Positions 1 to 5,230 of a DNA stretch of 5,338 bases are shown here, one piece after another; position 1 is the stretch's first letter, and each line of letters starts with the position of its first letter. The notes under the pieces were generated by a model. The model was not told the DNA's origin. It saw only the letters and a program-made list of their open reading frames with translations, and did no database searches. Origin of the DNA: Opitutia bacterium UBA6410 (GTDB lineage: Bacteria; Verrucomicrobiota; Verrucomicrobiia; Opitutales; Intestinicryptomonadaceae); NCBI GenBank assembly GCA_002437405.1, contig DJPO01000109.1, positions 214-5,551 on the forward strand, in the 5' to 3' direction. Made by a program: the position numbers and the translations under genes.

Positions 1-53
1 AATTTGACGCGCCTAGACAGAAGCTCGCTGTCGCTCGCTTCGAAAGACTATAG
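1..53 (+). repeat. Intergenic repeat, copy A (partial, at window edge)
   Basis: Bases 1-42 match 5231-5271 in the same orientation: the first 22 bases are identical, followed by two substitutions and one missing base. Bases 18-52 also match the reverse complement of 5304-5338 over 35 aligned positions with 5 differences. The same sequence can match both ways because copy B is itself a long inverted repeat. Copy A retains the left arm (CAGAA..., 18-53) leading into a GGGGC-GTT-GCCCC core, but the expected right arm is absent. It probably begins before base 1. I read it as a degenerate copy of a dispersed non-coding repeat family; no coding role is visible. Confidence 0.75.
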
Positions 54-54
54 A

Positions 55-73
55 AAAGGGGCGTTGCCCCTTT
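55..73. other. Small G/C-core hairpin within repeat copy A
   Basis: AAAGGGGC (55-62) pairs perfectly with GCCCCTTT (66-73) around a GTT loop. It resembles the terminator core in copy B (5283-5299). On the plus strand only three Ts follow, then CGG; on the minus strand the stem is followed by a short TTTTC. It is therefore at best a weak terminator, and more likely the centre of the repeat element. Confidence 0.5.
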
Positions 74-74
74 C

Positions 75-99
75 GGCGATTGGCTCTGCCAATTACGCC
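75..99. other. Second small hairpin next to copy A
   Basis: ATTGGC (79-84) pairs with GCCAAT (88-93) around a TCT loop. GGCG (75-78) pairs with CGCC (96-99) beyond a two-base bulge (94-95). It has no T-run and no adjacent gene start. It occupies the place where the right arm of copy A would be expected. Function unknown. Confidence 0.4.
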
Positions 100-134
100 T
101 ATCCCCGTAGAAATTGGATTGTTTTAATTCTGTA

Positions 135-148
135 CTTCGAAAGACTAT
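135..148 (+). repeat. 14-base direct repeat of the copy A arm
   Basis: The 14-mer CTTCGAAAGACTAT at 135-148 is an exact duplicate of bases 38-51. A close inverted relative, differing by one internal base (TTCGGAAGACTATA on the minus strand), lies at 5304-5317. This suggests that a fragment of the repeat arm recurs just before the terminator, perhaps as a relic of a rearranged copy. Confidence 0.6.
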
Positions 149-153
149 TAACA

Positions 154-183
154 AAAAAAGGGACGTTTATGCGTCCCTTTTTT
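154..183. terminator. Bidirectional rho-independent terminator
   Basis: AAAAAAGGGACG (154-165) pairs perfectly with CGTCCCTTTTTT (172-183) around a six-base TTTATG loop. The A-run on one side and T-run on the other make it work as an intrinsic terminator on either strand. On the minus strand it begins only five bases after the stop codon of the SUMF1-like gene (stop at 189-191), which it should terminate. On the plus strand it would stop transcription entering from the left. Confidence 0.85.
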
Positions 184-188
184 GCCTT

Positions 189-1142
189 TTATTTTACGCG
201 GACTACTCGGAAACCTACGTTGTTATAGCCTTTGTTCGGATTGCGTCCCTCTTCTTTTTGCTCGGTTCGGCATTGGGTTCTCTTGGAATCGAATGCGCCG
301 CCTTTGACAAGTATTTGCGAGCCGCCCGAACTTGCCTTGCCCGAAGTCCATTCCCAACAATTCCCCCACATATCGATTGCCCCGCATGCGGAAAGCGTCT
401 TTGCGTATTTATTTACGGGGGTTATTTTGCGGTCTTCGCCGCAATTAAAATCGGCGTCCTTGGGCATATGCCCCGCAGCCAAGACCCATTCCAGCTCTGT
501 CGGCAGGCGGTATTTTGCCTTGCCGTCCTTTTGCGTAAGCCATTTGCAGTATGCAGTTGCATCATTGTACGAAACATTGACAACGGGGCAATTCGCATTT
601 TCCGCCGAGACTTTCAGCTTTGACGACTTCCCCGTAGCTTTTAAAAACTCGGCATACTGGGCATTCGTTACGGGAGTGTACGCTATCGAAACATTCTGAG
701 CCGCGCCGAGAACGGGAAGAAATCCGTCCGCGGCCTTTTCGCGAACTCCGGGGCGAAGACGTGGGTCGGTAAAACGGCTCATTGTCTGGGCGACTCGGGC
801 GTCGCGGTTGGCGAGCATCTCGGCTACGATATCCTCCATTTCGCGGACTTTCGACGCGTCTTTTGCGGTCTTTTTCAAGTCTTCGAGTTTTGCCTTTTTG
901 CGCGCGATAACGTTGTCGTAATTTTTTTCTACTTGTTTTTTAAGTGCGGCCTTGTTGGCGGCCGTAGGATTTTTGCGGTACGCGGCGATAAGGCGCACGG
1001 TTTCGTCGTTTAGCTTGGGACGCTCCTTTTCGATGGTAGTGCTAAATTTGTGCAATTTAGCCTCGGGATTGACCGCGCCGAAGCAAACAAAACTTGCCGA
1101 TAAAATCGACAAAACTACGAGAATTTTTTTCAGGTTTTTCAT
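189..1142 (-). CDS. Exported SUMF1/FGE-sulfatase-fold protein, likely non-canonical
   Basis: The product is 317 aa. Residues 1-23 form a Sec-type signal peptide (KNLKK, then a hydrophobic core, ending near CFGA); Cys20 is not in a good lipobox, so a soluble secreted or periplasmic protein is likeliest. Residues about 30-125 are Lys/Glu/Ala-rich and probably helical or coiled-coil. Residues about 140-317 form a formylglycine-generating-enzyme fold: TPVTNAQYAEFL (156-167), YRLPTELEW (211-219), GAIDMWGNCWEW (254-265), KGGAF (280-284) and NVGFRVVR (308-315). The usual opening with Gly-Gly-x-Phe-x-Met-Gly is missing. Aligned with true FGE, the second catalytic Cys is kept (Cys291) but the first is Ser286, so sulfatase activation is doubtful. 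The family also includes EgtB- and PvdO-like proteins and many non-enzymatic secreted members; the exact role is unknown. The start is the only Met before the signal peptide; no Shine-Dalgarno is evident in the AT-rich leader. It is transcribed separately from the gal operon because a terminator lies between them. Confidence 0.88.
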   Translation of the reverse strand: MKNLKKILVVLSILSASFVCFGAVNPEAKLHKFSTTIEKERPKLNDETVRLIAAYRKNPTAANKAALKKQVEKNYDNVIARKKAKLEDLKKTAKDASKVREMEDIVAEMLANRDARVAQTMSRFTDPRLRPGVREKAADGFLPVLGAAQNVSIAYTPVTNAQYAEFLKATGKSSKLKVSAENANCPVVNVSYNDATAYCKWLTQKDGKAKYRLPTELEWVLAAGHMPKDADFNCGEDRKITPVNKYAKTLSACGAIDMWGNCWEWTSGKASSGGSQILVKGGAFDSKRTQCRTEQKEEGRNPNKGYNNVGFRVVRVK

Positions 1143-1401
1143 AAAATAAATAAAGAATTTACTTCAATAAAAAGCCCGAAATCGGGAAAAGTTTCGGGAA
1201 TATAAATAGCAATACAAAACCTCCGAAAAATCACGAAAAGACAAAACATTATTTTCCCGACAGCAAAAATAAATCACAATATTCGGAGTTTATCCGTTCG
1301 GGGAACGGCTTTTGCGGGAAATAACCACACCACAGTACTGGGCAATAACATTATGGGGCAGGCTCAAATTGCGCAACAAATCGCCGTAAAAAAAATGAGA
1401 G
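1143..1401 (-). other. AT-rich leader/promoter region of the SUMF1-like gene
   Basis: No credible gene lies here. It must hold the promoter of the minus-strand gene starting at 1142, because the gal operon terminator lies just upstream. A weak candidate promoter on the minus strand is TTGTGA (1279-1274), a 17-base spacer, then GAAAAT (1256-1251), which would give a leader of roughly 100 bases. Other minus-strand AT-rich hexamers are equally arguable. A small stem CCGTT/AACGG (1294-1298 with 1304-1308) is also present. No ribosome binding site is seen before the ATG, only T/A-rich sequence. Confidence 0.35.
1175..1198 (-). other. Possible 5'-leader hairpin before the SUMF1-like gene
   Basis: CCCGAAA (1175-1181) pairs perfectly with TTTCGGG (1192-1198) around a ten-base loop. 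The loop-side TCGGGAAA (1182-1189) is also an exact inverted match to TTTCCCGA at 1253-1260, so two alternative pairings are possible in the leader RNA. No T-run follows on the minus strand, so it is not an obvious attenuator. It lies about 33 bases upstream of the start codon. Confidence 0.35.
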
Positions 1402-1436
1402 AAAAAAAGGGAGGTGGGGCGTACGCCCCACTTCCC
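1402..1436 (-). terminator. Rho-independent terminator of the gal operon
   Basis: On the minus strand a GC-rich stem is followed by seven Ts (plus-strand A-run 1402-1408) and, a little further on, a second T-run (plus-strand As 1388-1395). The core is the perfect 18-base palindrome GTGGGGCGTACGCCCCAC (1414-1431), extended by GGGAG (1409-1413) against TTCCC (1432-1436) with one G-T wobble. It starts about 31 bases past the stop codon of the UDPGP gene and separates that operon from the SUMF1-like gene. The plus-strand side is followed by CTCTCT and not a T-run, so it acts mainly on minus-strand transcripts. Confidence 0.88.
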
Positions 1437-1467
1437 CTCTCTATGGCGGCACTACCACCGCACCTTG

Positions 1468-2889
1468 TTAGCCGATGTACAAGCCGTCTTTTATTTCGGG
1501 CTTGGGGGATAGCTTGCTCCAGTTTGCCTTGAAGTCTTCTTCGTTCGTCGCAAACAACGGCGATACTTCGATGTCGATTTCGGGGACGCCGTCCTTGTCC
1601 GTCGGCACCGATTCTCCGACCGCTTTCAGCCACCTTGCAGCCTGCTTTTTCTGGTCGTTTTTGCACGTCAGCGGCGAGTCCAGCCCTTCGGCGTTCTTTA
1701 CCGGCGAAAATTCGTCGCCGCGCGCGCCTTCGATTATCACGGGGTTCTTCGCCATCGGCAATGCGTCGAATACGAACATTTCGAACTTGATTCCGTTCGG
1801 CTTGTCGGGCTTGACCTGTTCGCCCGATTCGTCGACGTACGGAATTTTCTTGTCCGCTCTGTGGAAGGGCAGTTTTGCGCCTTCGCCCGAGCCGCCCAGA
1901 CGTTCGACAAAGTCGCGGTCGAGAATGTGGATTGCAACGCTTCCCGCGCGGAATTCGAGCTGTCCGTCCGCGCCGATTCTCTCCTGATATTCTTTCGGGA
2001 GGTCGGAGTATTCCACGACGCACATTTTGCCGTCGAGCACGCAGAAGTGCCCGACCTTTTCGAGCGCGTACGCTTTGGGAATCATCTTCGAGGACATTTC
2101 CGAGCCGCTCTTGATGTGGAAGCCGAGGAAATACGGGTCGATGATGTTAACGAGCGGGTTGTCGACTTGGAAGTAGCTGATGCAGTCGATGCCCCTGCGC
2201 TTGAGTTCGTCGATTGCGCCGCTGCGGCACATACCGCGCAGACAACCGCCGTGTCCGTCGGGGGTCATTGCGATTTTTCCCTTTTGTTCGAGGATAATTT
2301 TGCCCTGCTTGTCGACTGCGGGCATCAGGCCTTGGCGGAAAAAGAGAACGTCTTTTTTGTCCAGCCCGAAGAAGTTGTTTTCTTCGAAGAACGCGCGCGT
2401 TGCGGCGTCGTTGATATGGCTTGTCATCACAAGCCACGGAATCGACACGCCGTATTTGCGCTGAGCCGAGAGGATTTTTTCCGCGAAAATCTGGAAGAGG
2501 CTCTTTTGTTTTACGGGCGAAACTTTGTACAAGCCCTTGGGGGCGTTGAAGCCCAGTCTCGTGCCCTGCCCGCCCGCGACGACGAATGCCGCGAGTCTAC
2601 CGGCTTTGATTGCCTCTTCGCCGATTTTCTTGGCCTCCGCCCATTCGGGGTCGGCTGCCTTGTCGGCGGGAAGCGGCGCGAACGGCGCGGGCTGGAGCTT
2701 CGAGAAATCGACTCCCGATTCCGCCTTGTCCGTCTTGAAAACAAGCTCCTTAAGCAGCCTGTCGAGCTCGTCGAGGTCTACCTGTTCGAGCTGCGCGAGC
2801 AGCGATTTTTTCGATTCGTCGTCGAGTCCGTCGAAGTATTTGAATACGCCTTCCTGACCCGCTTTTGCAAATTTTTCCCTCAAATCCAT
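1468..2889 (-). CDS. UDPGP type 1 (UAP1-like) UTP:sugar-1-phosphate uridylyltransferase
   Basis: The product is 473 aa, cytosolic, and predicted to make a UDP-sugar plus PPi from UTP and a sugar-1-phosphate. The fold is the eukaryote-type UDPGP family and not bacterial GalU. Visible motifs are the nucleotide-binding loop GGQGTRLG (106-113) with PKG (117-119), PDGHGG (210-215), QVDNPLV (241-247), VVEYSD (291-296), RAGSVAIH (314-321), KKIPYVD (347-353), PDKPNGIKFE (361-370) and DEFSPVKNAEG (392-402). The order and wording most resemble UAP1 (UDP-GlcNAc pyrophosphorylase, about 505-520 aa). Two pocket positions differ: UAP1 has Asn where this has His213, as in UDP-glucose pyrophosphorylases, and Asn where this has Ser317. 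The substrate could be Glc-1-P, Gal-1-P or a HexNAc-1-P. Start: the ATG at 2889 follows the galE stop by two bases and has AAGGA (plus-strand 2896-2900) six bases upstream. A Met further out at 2937 would overlap galE by 46 bases and is rejected. Last gene of the operon, in the place where galT is often found. Confidence 0.9.
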   Translation of the reverse strand: MDLREKFAKAGQEGVFKYFDGLDDESKKSLLAQLEQVDLDELDRLLKELVFKTDKAESGVDFSKLQPAPFAPLPADKAADPEWAEAKKIGEEAIKAGRLAAFVVAGGQGTRLGFNAPKGLYKVSPVKQKSLFQIFAEKILSAQRKYGVSIPWLVMTSHINDAATRAFFEENNFFGLDKKDVLFFRQGLMPAVDKQGKIILEQKGKIAMTPDGHGGCLRGMCRSGAIDELKRRGIDCISYFQVDNPLVNIIDPYFLGFHIKSGSEMSSKMIPKAYALEKVGHFCVLDGKMCVVEYSDLPKEYQERIGADGQLEFRAGSVAIHILDRDFVERLGGSGEGAKLPFHRADKKIPYVDESGEQVKPDKPNGIKFEMFVFDALPMAKNPVIIEGARGDEFSPVKNAEGLDSPLTCKNDQKKQAARWLKAVGESVPTDKDGVPEIDIEVSPLFATNEEDFKANWSKLSPKPEIKDGLYIG

Positions 2890-2891
2890 AA

Positions 2892-3884
2892 TTAGTCCTT
2901 CGGGAATCCGTTGGGGTTGTTTTTGTGCCAACGCCACGCGGTTTCGATGATTTCGCGCACGTCGTTGAATTTAATCTGCCAGTTAAGCTCGGTCTTCGCC
3001 TTCTGCGAGTTCGCGTAGAGGGCGTCGGGGTCGCCTTCGCGGCGCGCGCCGTAGACGACGGGGACTTTCAAGCCCGTGACTTCTTCGACGCCCTTGATGA
3101 TTTCGCGGACGGAATTGGGCGTGCCCGTGCCGAGATTGTAGAACGAGCACGAACCAGGGATTTCGAGATTCTTGAACGCGGCGATGTGCGCGCGGCAGAG
3201 GTCGTCGACGTGAATGTAGTCGCGCAGGCAGGTGCCGTCGGGCGTGTTGTAGTCTTCGCCGAAGACGTTAATCGAGGGGCGTTTGCCCATTGCCGCGAAA
3301 ATCGTCAGCGGGATAAGGTGCGTTTCGGGGGTGTGGTCTTCGCCGATAGTGCCGTCTACCGCCGCGCCCGAGGCGTTGAAGTATCTGAGGGCGACAAAGC
3401 TCAAGCCGTATGCCCTCGCGCAAGCCTTGAGGAAGTTTTCGACGTCGAGTTTCGTCTGTCCGTAGGGGTTGATGGGCAACTGCGGGTGGTCTTCGGTAAG
3501 CGGAAGCTTCTTCGGCACGCCGTATGTCGCGCAGGTCGAGGAGAAGACGAACTTTTTGACGTTGTGGGCGATCATCGTTTCGATGAGGTTTATTACGCCC
3601 GCGAGGTTGTTGTGGTAGTATTTAATCGGGTTCTGAACCGATTCGCCGACGTTGATGAACGCCGCGAAGTGCATTACGATGTCGATTTTTTCGGCGTCGA
3701 GCACTTTGCCCACGAATTCCTTGTCTTCGAGATTCCCCTTATAGAACTTGACGCCCTCCTTGAGAGCCGCCTTGTGTCCGTATACGAGATTGTCGAGCAC
3801 AACGGGGTTGTGTCCGGCTTCGATTAACTGTCTTACGCAGTGGCTGCCGATGTAGCCTGCGCCTCCGATTACGAGTACGTTCAT
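2892..3884 (-). CDS. galE: UDP-glucose 4-epimerase
   Basis: This 330-aa cytosolic, NAD-dependent short-chain dehydrogenase-type epimerase interconverts UDP-galactose and UDP-glucose in the Leloir pathway. The Rossmann NAD loop is GGAGYIGS (7-14), with Asp31-Asn32 ending the second strand. The catalytic set is Thr117 in SSTCATYG (115-122), equivalent to Ser124 of E. coli GalE, with Tyr141 and Lys145 in the YxxxK motif. RYFNASGA (167-174) and RDYIHVDD, typical of GalE, are present. The length is normal. The gatekeeper position that is Tyr299 in E. coli and Cys307 in human GALE aligns with Leu289 (in ALYANS); a bulky residue there argues for UDP-Glc/UDP-Gal and against efficient UDP-GlcNAc/GalNAc use. 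The start ATG at 3884 is the first codon of the Rossmann strand. Upstream is only a weak CGGAAA. It begins 27 bases after galK, and its last codons contain the Shine-Dalgarno of the next gene, consistent with one transcript. Confidence 0.96.
   Translation of the reverse strand: MNVLVIGGAGYIGSHCVRQLIEAGHNPVVLDNLVYGHKAALKEGVKFYKGNLEDKEFVGKVLDAEKIDIVMHFAAFINVGESVQNPIKYYHNNLAGVINLIETMIAHNVKKFVFSSTCATYGVPKKLPLTEDHPQLPINPYGQTKLDVENFLKACARAYGLSFVALRYFNASGAAVDGTIGEDHTPETHLIPLTIFAAMGKRPSINVFGEDYNTPDGTCLRDYIHVDDLCRAHIAAFKNLEIPGSCSFYNLGTGTPNSVREIIKGVEEVTGLKVPVVYGARREGDPDALYANSQKAKTELNWQIKFNDVREIIETAWRWHKNNPNGFPKD
2896..2900 (-). promoter_or_regulatory. Shine-Dalgarno of the UDPGP gene, inside the galE 3' end
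   Basis: AAGGA on the minus strand lies six bases before the ATG at 2889 and overlaps the Lys-Asp codons just ahead of the galE stop. It fixes the start of the third gene and suggests translational coupling. It is the only good Shine-Dalgarno among the four genes. Confidence 0.7.
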
Positions 3885-3911
3885 AATTTTTTTCCGATTG
3901 AATTTGAAATT

Positions 3912-5066
3912 TTATTCTACAACCTTCGCGCCGTCGCCCGCCGCGCAGGTAATGATAGTCGGGTGCGCGCCGAATTTCTGCATGTAGATTTGCGCGACTT
4001 TCTCCGCCTTTTGCATGTCGAACGAGTCGTCCGTAAACGCCATAACCGCGCCGCCGAAGCCGCCGCCCGTAAGGCGCGCGCCGTAAACGCCGTCGACCGC
4101 CGAAACCGTGTCGACCAAGAAGTCGAGCTCTTCGCAGGAATTTTCGAAGAGGTTTTTGGAGCTTTCGTGCGAGGCGTTGAGCAGCTTTCCGACGCCCGCG
4201 ACATCGCCCTTGAGCAACAGTTCCTTCGCCTTGAGCACGCGCCCGTTTTCCTCGATGACGTGCTTTGCCCTGTTGTAGACTTTCTGGGAGATTTTCGACT
4301 TTACCGCGTCGAGGTCGGACATCGTGAAATTGCGCAAAAGCTTGAGCTCGCCGTCGCCCGAGAGAACGCGCGCAGCCTCCATACATTCGGCGTGCCTTTC
4401 GGCGTAAAGACCGTCGACAAGCGCGTGTTTTTTAGTGGAATTGAAGAGCCAGAAGCGGCAGTTGTGCGGGAGCGGGAAGTTGGAGAATTCCTCCGTAAGG
4501 CAGTCGATGAACACGAGCGCGTCCGCCTTGCCGTAGCCCGAGACGCCTTGATCGAGAATACCGCAGGGCATTCCAACGAAATGGTTTTCGCTCTTGCGCC
4601 CGATTCTCACGAGCGTCTTTTTGTCGGTCTCGAAGCCGTAGAGCTTTGCCATCGCATAGCCGCTGGAAAGCTCGATAGCCGCCGAAGAGCTGAGCCCCGC
4701 GCCCGCGGGAACGGAGCTGGTGTCGAGCATATCGAAACCGAAGTCGGCTTTCATACCCGCTTCGAGCAGGAATTTGAAAACGCCGAGGGGATAGTTTACC
4801 CAGTTGTGCTCCTTGTCGCGCTTTTGGAGATCGTCCATATCGACGAGCACCTTTTCACCGGTCTTCGCGCTGGCAAAGCAAAGCTTTCTGTCGGAGCGCT
4901 TTGCAAGGGCGCACATAACGACCTTGTCAATGGCGACACCCATGGTATAACCGCCGTTGTAGTCGGTATGGTTGCCGATAAATTCAATGCGACCGGGGGC
5001 TTGTGCAAACACCTCGGGGGCGCGTCCGTATATTTTCAAAAAGGAGGAAGCAAGAGTTTCTTTCAT
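3912..5066 (-). CDS. galK: Galactokinase (GHMP kinase family)
   Basis: This 384-aa cytosolic kinase phosphorylates galactose with ATP to galactose-1-phosphate, the entry step of the pathway. Motif 1 is GRIEFIGNHTDY (25-36) with the conserved Arg26, His33 and Asp35. Motif 2, the ATP-binding loop, is PAGAGLSSSAA (120-130). GMPCGILDQ (165-173) carries the catalytic Asp172. Tyr221 in the LYAERHAEC stretch matches the galactose-contacting Tyr. Motif 3 is GGGFGG (334-339). The length is typical (about 380-390 aa). Oddity: the usual Glu of the GEHTDY signature is Asn32. The reading frame stays open upstream to 5291, but homology begins at the ATG at 5066. The extra 75 codons run through hairpins and repeats and look unlike galactokinase, so 5066 is chosen. 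No clear Shine-Dalgarno precedes it. It is first in the operon, followed 27 bases later by galE. Confidence 0.95.
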   Translation of the reverse strand: MKETLASSFLKIYGRAPEVFAQAPGRIEFIGNHTDYNGGYTMGVAIDKVVMCALAKRSDRKLCFASAKTGEKVLVDMDDLQKRDKEHNWVNYPLGVFKFLLEAGMKADFGFDMLDTSSVPAGAGLSSSAAIELSSGYAMAKLYGFETDKKTLVRIGRKSENHFVGMPCGILDQGVSGYGKADALVFIDCLTEEFSNFPLPHNCRFWLFNSTKKHALVDGLYAERHAECMEAARVLSGDGELKLLRNFTMSDLDAVKSKISQKVYNRAKHVIEENGRVLKAKELLLKGDVAGVGKLLNASHESSKNLFENSCEELDFLVDTVSAVDGVYGARLTGGGFGGAVMAFTDDSFDMQKAEKVAQIYMQKFGAHPTIITCAAGDGAKVVE

Positions 5067-5075
5067 TATCAAAAA

Positions 5076-5103
5076 AATAAACCTATTCGATAGTTGGTGT
5101 AAA
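5076..5103 (-). promoter_or_regulatory. galK: Candidate galK promoter (weak)
   Basis: On the minus strand TTTACA (5103-5098) could serve as -35 and TTTATT (5081-5076) as -10, with a 16-base spacer. The -10 is poor (4 of 6). Transcription would start within a few bases of the ATG at 5066, giving a nearly leaderless mRNA, which would fit the absence of a Shine-Dalgarno. This is a guess from hexamer matching only; the promoter could lie further upstream. No operator-like inverted repeat is evident directly over it. Confidence 0.25.
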
Positions 5104-5162
5104 GCATTTTGTTTTCCCGAGGCGCGTGAAATCACCGTTGATACGACGTTTCGGTCTTGTGC

Positions 5163-5200
5163 CGCAATGGGTACGTACCTTAAGTACGCACGCCATCGCG
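5163..5200. other. 38-base imperfect hairpin upstream of galK
   Basis: GTACGTAC (5171-5178) pairs with GTACGCAC (5184-5191) around a CTTAA loop with one A-C mismatch. ATGG (5167-5170) pairs with CCAT (5193-5196) past a one-base bulge (5192). CGC (5163-5165) pairs with GCG (5198-5200) beyond an A-C mismatch. The bracket includes the perfect palindrome GGTACGTACC (5170-5179). It has no flanking T-run, so it is not a terminator. It could be part of the neighbouring repeat element, a protein-binding site or an RNA structure. Confidence 0.55.
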
Positions 5201-5216
5201 TCCCAAGCCCAAAGCC

Positions 5217-5230
5217 GCCGTCTGAACGGC
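5217..5230. other. Short hairpin bordering repeat copy B
   Basis: GCCGT (5217-5221) pairs with ACGGC (5226-5230) around a CTGA loop. It ends exactly where the stretch shared with bases 1-42 begins (5231), so it may be part of a longer repeat unit whose left part lies outside the window for copy A. Confidence 0.4.

Noticed and set aside
4..228. Plus-strand open frame of 74 codons at the window start
   Set aside because: It is made of repeat and terminator sequence, has no ribosome binding site, and overlaps the end of the SUMF1-like gene.
189..1142. Lipoprotein call for the SUMF1-like protein based on Cys20
   Set aside because: The residues before Cys20 (Ser-Phe-Val) do not fit a lipobox; cleavage after Ala23 by signal peptidase I is more plausible.
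1364..2023. 219-codon minus-strand open frame overlapping the end of the UDPGP gene
   Set aside because: It is an Arg-rich out-of-frame shadow of the UDPGP gene that reads through the operon terminator.
2890..2937. Longer N-terminus for the UDPGP gene, starting at 2937
   Set aside because: It would overlap the galE 3' end by 46 bases, adds 16 residues unlike the family, and ignores the well-placed AAGGA before the ATG at 2889.
3840..5093. Long open frame (417 codons) on the plus strand opposite galK, with similar ones at 1861-2895 and 2925-3827
   Set aside because: They lie antisense to genes with complete family motifs, contain no recognisable domain and are Arg/Val/Glu-rich as expected from mirrored codon bias.
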